Assembly: GCA_020974905.1 (NCBI GenBank)
Contig: CP087563.1
Span: forward strand, 1,922,001 to 1,986,000
DNA: 64,000 bases
DNA from: Planctomycetes bacterium syqfu
GTDB taxonomy: Bacteria > Planctomycetota > Phycisphaerae > Phycisphaerales > Phycisphaeraceae
Direction: 5' to 3'
The notes beneath the pieces are model-generated. The model saw nothing but the letters and a program-made list of their open reading frames with translations. It was not told the origin of the DNA and did not search any database. Positions 1 through 11,500 of the stretch are shown here, one piece after another (positions within the stretch are counted from its first letter, which is position 1; each line of letters opens with the position of its first letter). A program made the translations under genes and the position numbers.

Positions 1-1561
1 CTTGAAGTTTCTGACTATCAAGCAACGTACTGGACAGAACTTTGGTAGCAATATCAAGCGATCCCACCACCTGCCACGTCGTGGTTTCAAACAATCCGAT
101 CTGCCCGAGCACGCGATTGAAGGTCTGCGCGACCGGTGAGTCGTAGGTTTCACCTTGAGCCTGCGGCGTGTCATATTCATCACGATAGCCATCTCCCGAG
201 TCATCATATTCCTGTTCCATGTAACCGGATTCTTCATCCCAATACTGTCCGGAACCAAAGAGTTGATGGTCAGTGATATGCCCCTGATAGATGATCAGAT
301 CAGCAGCGGCGGCATCGATATTCGCCTGCTGCATGTCAGGCCGGATACCAAAATGCGTAATGGTTGGTACTTTGAGATTGACATACTCGCGTTCAGTGAA
401 ACGTGCGACCGTTTCTGCGAGGGGTAATGCACCGTAGTCCGTATTGGGATTGGCAATCATCAACAGTCCGCCAGGCCGCGAGAACTGCAACTGTTCACGT
501 ATCAACCCCCAGGCAATAAGCAGGGACGCATTGCCTGCATCGGCATAAGGAATCCGTCCTACACCATAGTCTGCTGCGCCACCGGCACCGGCCATCGAGC
601 AAGGCTCCACAGCAATCTCTAATGTTTCATCGCCAACTGGGATCACGACCTCGTTCTCAACCACGCCATCGTAATCAGCAAGCAGGGTAACGGTACACGG
701 CTTTAACTGGTAGTCTGACACAACGGTCTGCACCATTCGTTCTGTAATTTCGACTTCCTGTGACGTCGGCAGGACGATGACGGACTTGCGTGCGACACTC
801 AGGTATGCTGCCAGCCAGCCGGACTGCAGTGGCTGTTCATCGAGATCCGGTGCGCGAGCAACAATCACATTGCGAATCGCTTGTGGCCCCAATGTCTTGA
901 TCACCGCAGCCTGAGCCTGATCGCCCTGTAACAACTCCGCAGGACATGGCAATGAAGCAGCCCATTGGGGGAACGGTACTCCCGATGGTGCAACGACACT
1001 CACACGTTTGACCCCCAGTTGAGTCAATGCTGTATTGAGCGAATGAGTACTGACCTGATCATCGACAACCAACAAGGGGTGGCGACGATGCCCCGCCAAT
1101 GCAGAGGCATACACCAACGTGGCTGGATCGTTATTGGTCACCAGCACCGTAGCCTGAGGTTTTGTCCAGAACTTCTGAGCCAGGAAAACACCGACTTGCA
1201 GAGAGTCACGGGGTAATGTCAGTCGTGATGTCCCTTTGGGCAATACCGAATCCGCGTCATGGGTCATGTCATCTGAGCACACCAACAGAACCCGATCCGG
1301 ACCGACCTGATCAATCAAGCGATTGGTGGCTGCTTGATTTTCAGGCGTTGACACACTCAACAGAACCGGCGAATCGCGTTTACCCAACTGTGCAGAAACC
1401 GGCGTGAGCATGGCCAGCGTCTGGGCATCCACATCCTGTACAACAATGCCCAACGGCTGGATAACTGGCAGTTGTTCTGCTCGAACCGACCGTGTGATCG
1501 CCAGTGAAAAAACAGCCAGCAATGAGATCTCAAAAACCTTGCGGCAGGTAGACAAAGCCAT
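1..1561 (-). CDS. Exported protein, possible gingipain/caspase-like (C25-type) fold; C-terminus outside the window
   Basis: The frame is open for 520 codons from the ATG at 1561 and runs off the left edge, so the C-terminus is missing. The N-terminus MALSTCRKVFEISLLAVFSL followed by VRA-EQ is a plausible Sec signal peptide. The middle contains ADYGVGRIPYADAG and, about 80 residues later, DLIIYQGHITDH. Together these resemble the VGRIP and GH (catalytic His) signatures of gingipain-type C25 peptidases. The catalytic Cys would be expected roughly 30-100 residues after the His, at or beyond the edge of the window. This family call is inference from two short motifs. An unrelated exported protein of unknown function is a fair alternative. 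The gene diverges from the response regulator at 1833. Confidence 0.5.
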   Translation of the reverse strand, partial: MALSTCRKVFEISLLAVFSLAITRSVRAEQLPVIQPLGIVVQDVDAQTLAMLTPVSAQLGKRDSPVLLSVSTPENQAATNRLIDQVGPDRVLLVCSDDMTHDADSVLPKGTSRLTLPRDSLQVGVFLAQKFWTKPQATVLVTNNDPATLVYASALAGHRRHPLLVVDDQVSTHSLNTALTQLGVKRVSVVAPSGVPFPQWAASLPCPAELLQGDQAQAAVIKTLGPQAIRNVIVARAPDLDEQPLQSGWLAAYLSVARKSVIVLPTSQEVEITERMVQTVVSDYQLKPCTVTLLADYDGVVENEVVIPVGDETLEIAVEPCSMAGAGGAADYGVGRIPYADAGNASLLIAWGLIREQLQFSRPGGLLMIANPNTDYGALPLAETVARFTEREYVNLKVPTITHFGIRPDMQQANIDAAAADLIIYQGHITDHQLFGSGQYWDEESGYMEQEYDDSGDGYRDEYDTPQAQGETYDSPVAQTFNRVLGQIGLFETTTWQVVGSLDIATKVLSSTLLDSQKLQ

Positions 1562-1586
1562 GTACCTATCCTTGAATCAGGGGCAT

Positions 1587-1631
1587 TTAAATATCGCATC
1601 AGGTGCTTGATGCGCAATCTGCGATATTTAA
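1587..1631. promoter_or_regulatory. Nested inverted repeat in the divergent promoter region
   Basis: A perfect 12-bp inverted repeat, TTAAATATCGCA (1587-1598) and TGCGATATTTAA (1620-1631), encloses a second hairpin, GCATCA-ggtgc-TTGATGC (1596-1613), which shares part of the left arm. The two folds are therefore mutually exclusive. The element starts 26 nt upstream of the minus-strand start codon at 1561. It could be a regulator site or an alternative 5'UTR structure. The rest of the 1562-1832 gap shows no gene. Confidence 0.4.
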
Positions 1632-1832
1632 TCGGCTCAATGAGATGTCTGCTATCAGGTCTTGACCGTAGTTTTGAAATTCAATGTTCAAATCACCCCT
1701 TGCCAGCGACCGGTCTGCCCTGCCTGCGGTATAATTTCATCGTCAGTGAATTTTGTCTGTTCTCACATCCCCGGAGCCTCTCATCATCGTGTTACCAGCC
1801 AGCCCATCCAACATCTTGCAAAGGTTTGACAC

Positions 1833-2492
1833 ATGTCAGTCATTCGCGTGATGTTAGTCGATGACCATGCAGCGACGCGCGATGGACTGCGTGCATTTCT
1901 GGCCAACGATCCAAACATGCAAATTGTCGGTGAAGCGGAAAATGGACACCAGGCGATCAAACGTGTCGTAGATTTACTCCCGGACATTGTGATCATGGAC
2001 ATTGGCATGCCCGAACTCAACGGTATTGAAGCAACCCACCAACTCCGGAAGATCGACCCGAAACTCAAAGTCATCGCCTTAACCCGCCATGCCGACGTCC
2101 AATCAGTCAAAGCCATGTTCGATGCGGGTGCCAAAGGCTATGTACTGAAAACTGCATCACTCAAAGATGTACGATCCGCCATTCTGACGGTGAAGCAAGG
2201 GCAGACTTTTTTCACGCCACCGATCACGAAATTGTTGTCCGAATGCGATACCATACCGCAGCAAGCCAGTGAAGAATCCGGTGCACCATCCCCGCAGATT
2301 CTTACCAGCAAGGAACGTCAGATCTTACAACTCCTGGCAGAAGGATTGGCCAACAAACAAATTGCGACCGTGTTGAGTATGTCCGTCAAAACAGTTGAAA
2401 CCCACCGCGGGCACCTGATGAACAAACTGGGCTTGCATAATGTTGCCAACCTCACACGCTATGCCATCCGACATGGTCTCACCGAACTGTAG
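1833..2492 (+). CDS. NarL/FixJ-family response regulator
   Basis: This is a 219-residue two-domain response regulator. The receiver domain (about residues 4-120) has the acidic pair D10/D11, phospho-acceptor D56 in VIMDIGMP, T84 and K106, so phosphorylation should work. The LuxR-type HTH (about 155-215) contains LTSKERQILQLLAEG and the recognition helix SVKTVETHRGHLMNKLGL. An AAAGG box 8 nt before the ATG supports the start. No histidine kinase lies in the window, so its partner is unknown. It converges tail-to-tail with the giant adhesin (8 bp gap) and diverges from the gene at 1561. It is a DNA-binding, phosphorylation-controlled transcription factor; targets cannot be read from the sequence. 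Confidence 0.93.
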   Translation: MSVIRVMLVDDHAATRDGLRAFLANDPNMQIVGEAENGHQAIKRVVDLLPDIVIMDIGMPELNGIEATHQLRKIDPKLKVIALTRHADVQSVKAMFDAGAKGYVLKTASLKDVRSAILTVKQGQTFFTPPITKLLSECDTIPQQASEESGAPSPQILTSKERQILQLLAEGLANKQIATVLSMSVKTVETHRGHLMNKLGLHNVANLTRYAIRHGLTEL

Positions 2493-2500
2493 TGCATTGC

Positions 2501-5500
2501 TTAGAGATAGTCTGCCAGCGAAACTTCGGACAACACAAAACGGTCATCATCACTATGTACCAACTGCGTCTGGAAACGACCCTGATTTTGACTTAAAGCA
2601 AACGCCAGTTGACTTGCAGTCTGCGGTGGCGTGGAAGCGAGTTGTGCGACCTGTGTTTGATTCTCTGTGGGTTGGATCATTTCAAGCCAGACACCGGTGG
2701 CAGAGGTTCGATTTGACCACGCATCAAAGATATCAACAATGTCCACCCAGCCATCACGGTTTACATCGTAGAGGTTGTCAATCTCAGCCGGTAAACCCGA
2801 ACTTTGCGTCAAGCGATTGTTCCAGATATTAAAGATGTCAGCAATGCTGACCTGGCGATCCACGTTGACATCCCCCGCCATGTTGCCAAAGTAAAACACG
2901 TGATCCTCTGCCAAAGCAGTATTATTGTTGGCAAGGAGTCGGACAGAAAGCCACGTATTGGTGATTGCCTGATCTTCCCATGTCAGCAGAAATAGATCGG
3001 GGTGATCGACGTTGTCTTTTTCCAACAAGGTTAACGTCGGTTGCGGCGCCTCTTCCCATTGCTCCGTGACGGACGTGTTACCGAGGGTGAACTGGAAATC
3101 ATCCACGGTCAGCTGAGTAGGATCGGTTAAACCGAGCACCTTCACGATGACACCGTTAATCCCTTGAATGTTGGTACTGATGTTGACAGATGACCCCGTC
3201 TGCCCGGGTTCCAATGCCTGCTTGTCGGTTGCGATAGCATTAAGGTCATTCGCATCTGCCGTGGAAGTATTGCCGTCATAATAGCTATTGTTGTAGAACA
3301 AAGACTGATCGGAAACATATGGACGTTTGACGAGAATGGCATGCATCGATTGCGTGAAACCGCCATCATCGTCAGTGACTGTCAAGGTCACAGTGGTACT
3401 GCCATATTGTGTGAAAGTATGACTCACTTCGGTCAGATCCGATCCTGTTTGCGGATCGCTGCCATCGCCAAAATCCCATGTGTATGTCAACGGGTCATGA
3501 ACACCTGCAGGATCACTGGCTAAAGCGGAGAAGGATGCTTCAAATCCACCAAATACTTCGCTGTCACCAGCAAGTTGGTCAATGCTCGGGTCGGTGTTAT
3601 TCACGGTGACAAGCATGGTGTCCGTCGCCTGGGCACCATCGTTATCGACGACGGTCAGTGTCACGGTGTATTGTCCGTCATCGGCATAGGCATACTCGAC
3701 CACGTTACCAACCAAAGGCTCCGAGCCGTCACCCATATCCCACGTACAGGTATGCGTATCGCGATCATCAGCATCGTCGACGGTAGCTTGCAACGTGACA
3801 GTCAGGGTTTCCGAGGTCACCTGATCTTCGCCAGCATCCACCACAGGAGCAAGATTGTTGATTGTCAAGGTTGATGACGCAACTCTGAAGAATGTCCCGT
3901 CGGCAACACTCACGGAAATGGTCGTTGCGGTGCCGTCACTACTAAAGCCCATCGCAACGAGTTGCTCCCAAGTCAAATAAGGTGTAACACCAACCGCGTC
4001 GGACCCAATGTGATTTTCGTTCAGATCCCAGTGGTAACTCAATGTGTCATTCCCTGGATCGAAACTGGCTGAGGCATCAAGCATCACGCCCTGCCCTTCA
4101 TTGATCACATAGGCCCCACCGGCATCGGCAATCGGTAGCACGTTATCAATGGTGATGGTTGAAAAGCGTATCACTGAGTCCACATCATCTGTCACACGCA
4201 ATCGGATGCTATAAGGCCTATTATCAGCAGTAAATCCCAAATCCAAAAGCGTCTGCCAGTTGATCAAAGGTGTTACGCCGGTGGCATCGTCAAACTGACC
4301 ATCAGAATCCAGGTCCCACTCATAGGTCAAGACGTCGTACCCCACATCAAACGTGTCTGAGGCATCAAGCAACAGATTCTCGCCTTCGTTCACCCTGTAA
4401 GTCCCGTAACCAAAGCCATCATTCCCGACAAGAATCACCGCAGGCAGGAGATTGTTGATTGTCAGCGTGGTATACGCAATCGTCGAACCGGCATCGTCGG
4501 AGACTTTCACAGCAATGGTGTTGGCACTGCCGTCGGATTTCACGCCCAATGCATTGAGGGTTTGCACGGACAATTCCGCAGTTGAGCCGATGACATCGTC
4601 AAAAACACCATCGTTATTCAGGTCCCAGGTATAGGTCAGCGAATCCCCCATCACATCCGAACTGGCAGAAGCGTCGAGAAACAAAGGCCAACCTTCGGTG
4701 ATCTCGTATGCCCCTCCGGCGTCGGCTGTGGGGAGAACATTATTGATAACCAACGTGCTTTGGGATGTGGAAGAACCACAGTCATCCGTAACTTGCAAGG
4801 CAATGGGATTGGCACTGCCATCGGATTGAAGGTTCAATGCAACCAGCGTCTGCCATGGAATCACGGGAGACACACCGACAGCATCATCAAAGACACCGTC
4901 GTTATCCAAATCCCAGCCATAACTCAGTTGATCACCGCCAACATCAAAACTGCCTGAAGCATCGAGCGTCAGTGTCTGGCCTTCAGTGATTTGATAACTG
5001 TCCCCGGCATCGGCAACAGGCAGCACGTTGTTAATGGTCAACGTGGTGGTATCGCCCCCCATCGCTGAACTGTTGTCAAAGACCAACATGCGAATGGTGT
5101 GTGGTGTGCCTTCGGTCGTGAGTCCCAAAGCTTGCAACGTTGCCCAGGAAATCGTTGGGCTGACACCCACTGCGTCGTCGAATTGCATATCACCATCAAG
5201 GTCCCAACCATAGACCATCGAATCACCACCCGGGTCGGTTGAACCACTAGCATCGAGTGTGACAGACGAGCCTTCGTCAATCACATAGCTGCCACCTGCA
5301 TCGCCAATGGGCGGTAGGTTATTGATGGTGATGGTTGTGGACATCACCGCGCTATCGTGATCATCAGTAACTTGTAAGCGAACGGTATTGGGCTGGCCCT
5401 TACTGGTCAGACCAAGTGCGTGAATCAAATCCCATGTCAATGTTGGCGATACGCCTGTTGCATCATCAAATACACCGTCATTGTCCAAATCCCAAGCATA

Positions 5501-8500
5501 GGTCAGTGCATCTCCGCCATCGTCCGTCGTTCCGCTGGCATCAAGCATCATGCCCTGTCCCTCATCCAGAACGTAGTGACCGCCGGGCTGCACATTGGGT
5601 GCAATATTGTTGATCATCAGTGTCGTCGTTGTAGTACTCGAACCGGTGTCATCGGTGACCTGTAAACAGAGCGTGTATTGAGTGCCATCGGTGGCATAAC
5701 CCATCGCGACCAACTCGGACCAACTCAATGTCACGGTCACGCCGGATGCATCATCGTATTGACCGTCGTTGTCCAGGTCCCAGGCATATTGCAAAATGTC
5801 CGTACCGGGGTCGGTGGTACTCGAAGCATCAAGCATAACCGACTCACCTTCATTGATGATATATGCATCACCGGCATCGGCTGTGGGTAAAACGTTCTGT
5901 ACCGAAACGGTCGCTTGCTGATGATCCTGCTGGTTGTTGGCGTCGGTAACAGTGACGGTGATATCGTAATCTCCGTCGTTGGCATAGGTGTGAAGTTGCT
6001 GCGTTGTCAGGACACCCGTAGCAAGATTGACGGACTGTGTATGACCATCCCCCCAATCAATGTCCACGGTATTGGTTTGCGTACTATCCAAATGCGTGAT
6101 CCCGACAGACAGATTCATCTGTGCCCCTTCAAGCACAGGATCCGTCGCTACCACAACATTTTCGATCACAGGCACGCCAATCAAGCCGGCATTGATGTTG
6201 TGAATCTGGCCGTTACCCGTCAGTGTCAAAACAGAAGTCCGGCCCGTCGTCGCATCGGCATCACTGTCGACCGTATCGTCGGAACCAACATTCTGCGTTG
6301 TGAACAAACTGTCATCCGGGTTAACGAACTCGATGATGTAATCACCATCAATCACATGATCAAACAGGTAGTCACCATTGACATCAGTGGTGGTGGTTTG
6401 GCAAAGATCACCATCATCATAAAGCAGGTTCACCGTCACGCCTGCGACGCCCGGCTCGGTTTCGTCTTCAATGCCATCGGCATTTTGATCCAGCCAGACA
6501 CGATCACCGATCTGCCCCGTACCGAGAATGCCAACACCAATGTACGGATTGAATTGGCCTTCAATGATGGACAAAATGCTTGTTAATGTCGCAGGATCGA
6601 TATCACTGTCATAATACCGATCATCACCCTGCAGCAATGCGGTCAACTCATAACCATCATCAAGTAACACATTCACTTGATATTCACCAGTATTGACAAC
6701 CTTGATGAAATATCTGTTATTGGGAGAGATTTTATTCTTGGTGTAGTAGTCACCATCGACCTGAGAAATCTCAACTTCGACGATCCCTGCGGCATCACCT
6801 TCTCCAATTTCATAGGTTCCGTTGGCATTCTCATCCAACCAGACCCAGAAACGCATAATGCCGTTGGGCATGTAACCCGCATCGACATGATCTACCTGAT
6901 CCAGTAGACCGACATCATAGGTTTGAGTCCAGCCGTTTGCATCATCCGCATCACTGTCCAAAACGTCAGAATTGAAGTCATTGATCACGAAGTATTGGAA
7001 ATCACGACGCATATCCTGGAATTTCACTGCATATTGACCGGGATAAAGTGAATCGAATACATAGGCACCGTTCTCGTCGGTGACCGTGCTTTGCAACCAA
7101 TTGTTTTGATTGTCATACAGTTGTACTTCAACATCAGCTAAGGTCGTATCAGCCTCGGATTGGTAATGATTCAAATCACGATCCACCCAGGCAATGCCCG
7201 AAATGGATGACGCTGCAGGAACTGGCAAAACAGTGATGTCCGAGGTTTGAACGACAGAACCCGTATCATCAGTAACACGCAATGCAATGGCATATGTCGC
7301 ATCCAACGTTGTGATGCCTAACAAACCAGCCGCTTCCCATGAGAGAGTTGGCGTTACACCCAGCGCATCATCAAAGACGCCGTCGTTATCCAAATCCCAT
7401 TCGTAGGTCAATGGATCACTGCCGGGATCGGACGTACCTGATGCATCAAGTGTTATGCCATAACCTTGATAAACAATGTACGGACCACCAATGGCAACGA
7501 TCGGCAAAGCATTATTGATCGTCAATGTTGATGCCTGTGTTACGCTGCCATGATCATCCGTTACCTGAAGGCCGATGACATGCGATGCCCCATCAGTCGA
7601 CAAGCCCAGCGATTCAAGTGTCTGCCATGTGATGGTGGGACTGATGCCGGTTGCATCATCATATTGCCCATCATTATCAAGATCCCATGCGTATGTGAGT
7701 GTCTCTGTCCCCGGATCGCTTGTTCCTGCTGCAGTAAGCTGCACACTCAAACCTTCGGTGACAATGAAGCTGTCAGCAAGATTGATGGTAGGCAAGACGT
7801 TGGCAACTGTCACTGAAAACGTCTGTTCATCTTCGTGATCAGATGCGTCGGACATCTGCACGGTGATGGTGTATTGGCCATCATTGGCATAGGAGTGTGT
7901 CTGGGTAAAATTCAGATCACCTGCATCATAATTCAGGATATCCTGCGAGCCATCGCCCCACTGGATCGTCACCTGATGGGCTTGGTTGGGACTGAATAAC
8001 TGATTAAACACACCCTGGACTGACAGAGACGAACCTTCATCGACGAGTTGCGGTGTGATGTTGATCTGCGCCAATGCCGGGGTGATGTATAAGCCAGCAT
8101 TCAAATCAGTGAGTTGTTGATTTAGAGCCAGCGAAAATAACGCAGTCTTGCCGGTCAGTGGGTTTACATCGCTATCAATCTGGTCATCACTGCCTTGATC
8201 CTGTGACGTGAAAGTATAGGCTTCTGGTGAGACAAACTGAACGGTGTAATCCCCTTCAATCACATGATCAAACAGGTAATCGCCATTGGCATCGGTGGTG
8301 GTGGTCAGATAAAGACTTTCATCGGTGTTCAAGAGATTGACGGTCACCCCCGCCAAACCGGACTCCCCGTCGTCTTCGATGCCGTTGTAGTTTTCGTCCA
8401 GCCAGACATGATCACCGATTTGACCATTGGCCAGGACGCCAGCCCCGACAGCAGGATGGGTTTGACCTTCAATTAATGTGAATGTGAACGTCAAAGTATC

Positions 8501-11500
8501 TGGATCAATATCACTGTCGACTGAATCGTCTGCACCTTGATCAGGGGTTGTTATGGAATACCCCTCGGGCAATATCACCGTGACAACATATTCACCGGGT
8601 GCTAGGTTCGTCGCACCTACGGTCGTGCTGTTAAAAGTCCATTGGTTATTATAGGTGCCATCGGTTTTGTCCAAAGACATTTGTGTTCCGGCAACAGCCC
8701 CTTCGCCGTTATCAAAGATGCCATTGTCATTGGCGTCGAGCCAAACATTTAACGTCACGCGCTCAACGGGTTTGTATCCGACATCGACATGGTCAACTGT
8801 TTCTGACATCCCCAGCGAAATCGAATGAGAATACCCCGTTGAAAATGCCGCATCACTGTCCAGATCATCATTCGCATTGCCATTCACATCGGGAAAGACA
8901 AAATAACGGGAAGACTCGTAATATTTGATGAATTTGACCTTGTAATCACCAGCAGCCAAGTCCGTAAAATGATACGCACCATTCTCATCAGTCGTAGTGG
9001 AATCAATCAAATTGTATTGATCGTCGTATAGTTCCACAGGGACATTGGCCAGCAGGACATCGCCTTCATCTCGGAGTCTGTTGTCGTTTCGATCTTCCCA
9101 TGCAACCCCATTGATTGAAGCATCGGTCGCAATCGGGTTGATGGTCAAGGTCGTATAACCCGTCTGAAAACCATCATCATCACTCACGCGAACACCGATG
9201 GTATACACGGCACCATCAGCGGTGAGTCCCAAGGCAGAGAGGGTCGACCAGACAATCGTTGGTGAGACACCTGTGGCATCATCGAATTGCCCATCGTTAT
9301 CCAAATCCCAAGCGTAGCTCAAAGTGTCACTACCCGGATCGGTCGTACCTGATGCATCAAGATACAATGTGTCACCTTCGTAGATACTGTAGCTGCCACC
9401 TGCATCTACCGTCGGCAAGACGTTGAGAATTTCGATCGTGAATGTTTCCTGCGTGGATAAACCCGTGTCGTCAGTTAGTGTGACACTGACCTGGTAATTG
9501 CCATCATTGGTATAGGTGTGATACCGAGTGGTGTTTGTGGGATTACCATACAGATTAAAATTATCCGTCGTGTCATTCCCCCAGTCGATGATCACAGCAT
9601 GGCTACCAAGGCCAGCATCATCAATATTCATGTGGACATAAACCTGGCTGCCTTCCGTCTCGACCTCAGAATGATATATCTGAAAAAAGTAAGGCGGTGT
9701 GAGTAGTCCCGCGTCAATATGATCAATAGTTTGATTCTGATTCAGTGTAAAGATGTCTGTGCTGCTGGTATGAATATTGACATCGCTATCCGTCGAATCA
9801 TCACCGACATTGGTCTCGGTATATACATAGGAAGGTTCTGCCGATGTAAACCTGACATAGTATTGACCGGAACTTAAGTTATCGAAGCGATATGCCCCAT
9901 TACTATCAGTACTCGTGGTGGCTATCTGATTGCCATCGACAGTATGCAGGTATGCCCTCCAGTTCGACATAAATGACTCACCGACATCCCGAACGCCATC
10001 ATGATCCTCATCAAGCCAGACGACACCACTGATACTGGTACTGGCTGAGGGTAGATACATCCCGGCATCAACATCGGTGATATCATCGCCACCTGCCACG
10101 GTGATCAAACTGGTTCGGCCTGTCGTGGTGTCTGCATCGCTGTCGAGTGTGTCATCATTGCCTGCATTTCGTGGGACAAATGCATAACCACCACTGGTAA
10201 CAAACTCGACGATGTAGCTGCCAGCATCCAGATCATCAAACAGATAGGAACCGTCAGCATCCGTCGTCGTGGATTGAAGCTGCGTGCCTAAACTGTTTAG
10301 CAGATTAACAGTCATACCGGACAAACCGGACTCACTATCATCCTGGATACCGTTCTGATTGACATCATCCCACACCCGATCCCCAATGCTTGCATAGGTC
10401 ACAACATTGTTTGTATATACACCAACATCGTAGGTTTCATCTTGAATTGCACCGTTGACGGTAAAAATATCCGATCGCCCCGTGATGGGATTAGCATTGC
10501 TATCTGTCAGGCTGCTACCAATATATTGTGGAGAGAATTCATAACCATCCGTCAAATAATATTCAATGTAGTAATCACCTTTGAGATAGATACTAAACGA
10601 GTATTCCCCCAGCGAATTGATACCAGAGCTCAAGCCTGTTGATTGACCGTCAGCTTGATAGAGTGTTGCATAGCCACTGGTAAATATCTGCTCCCCGAAA
10701 TCCTGGACGCCATCATGATCCGTATCATTCCAGAAATCACCGCCGACAATCGCAGAATCAAGCGTAATCTTTGTCACGCCGACACCCCAGATATTGGTGG
10801 ATTTCACATACTCCTGAAATGTCCAGAACACATTGTCATATGTCGTATCCAGTAATGTCGCAGAATAATCGCCCCAGCGGTTACGACCACTGGTATCGAG
10901 TCTCTCGTAAGTCGAAGCTCCCGATGTGATGAGCTGGGGTTCAGAAAATACCATTGAACCGTCATAATCTCGCGTTCCGATGACATAGTAACTGCTGATG
11001 TAAGTCGAAGGACTACCACCACTGAATCCGATGACAACATTACCTTTATTGTTAACCGCAATGGAGGGATAATTGTAGGACATGGTATCGTCTGCAATGA
11101 CACCAGAATCAACCACATTACTATTGTTGATGTCGATTTTGTACCATTCCAACGATGGCCTGTCATTGATATTGACACCATGTACAGCCCACAGGTAACC
11201 GTTGTCGTAGACTACGTTACTGCAGAAGCGGGTATCACCTGCATCAATATCGACTTTGTCACCGGGTTGATCGATATCCCCTTGCGTTGAGCGAGGTGTC
11301 ACATCAATAAAATCACCCGTTGTCACACCTGATAAATCCACACTGCTAAGACGTAGGTATCCTGATGGTTTGTTGTATGCCGAAAGGATTGCCAAAGCAC
11401 CGTGCCCGTTGTCATAATCGACGACAGGTTGGGGCGTGAATCCCGTTGTGTCCAAAGAATAGTCCGTGTGATACGCATAGGTTGGCGATTCTTCCTGATT

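Noticed and set aside
5915-6586. 223-codon plus-strand frame within the giant adhesin
   Set aside because: Produced by the repeated low-stop antisense of acidic repeats; similar short frames recur at each repeat.
4100-9400. Regularly spaced near-identical DNA repeats, superficially array-like
   Set aside because: They encode PKD and SdrD_B-like protein modules with about 255-bp period; there are no short repeats with unique spacers as in CRISPR.
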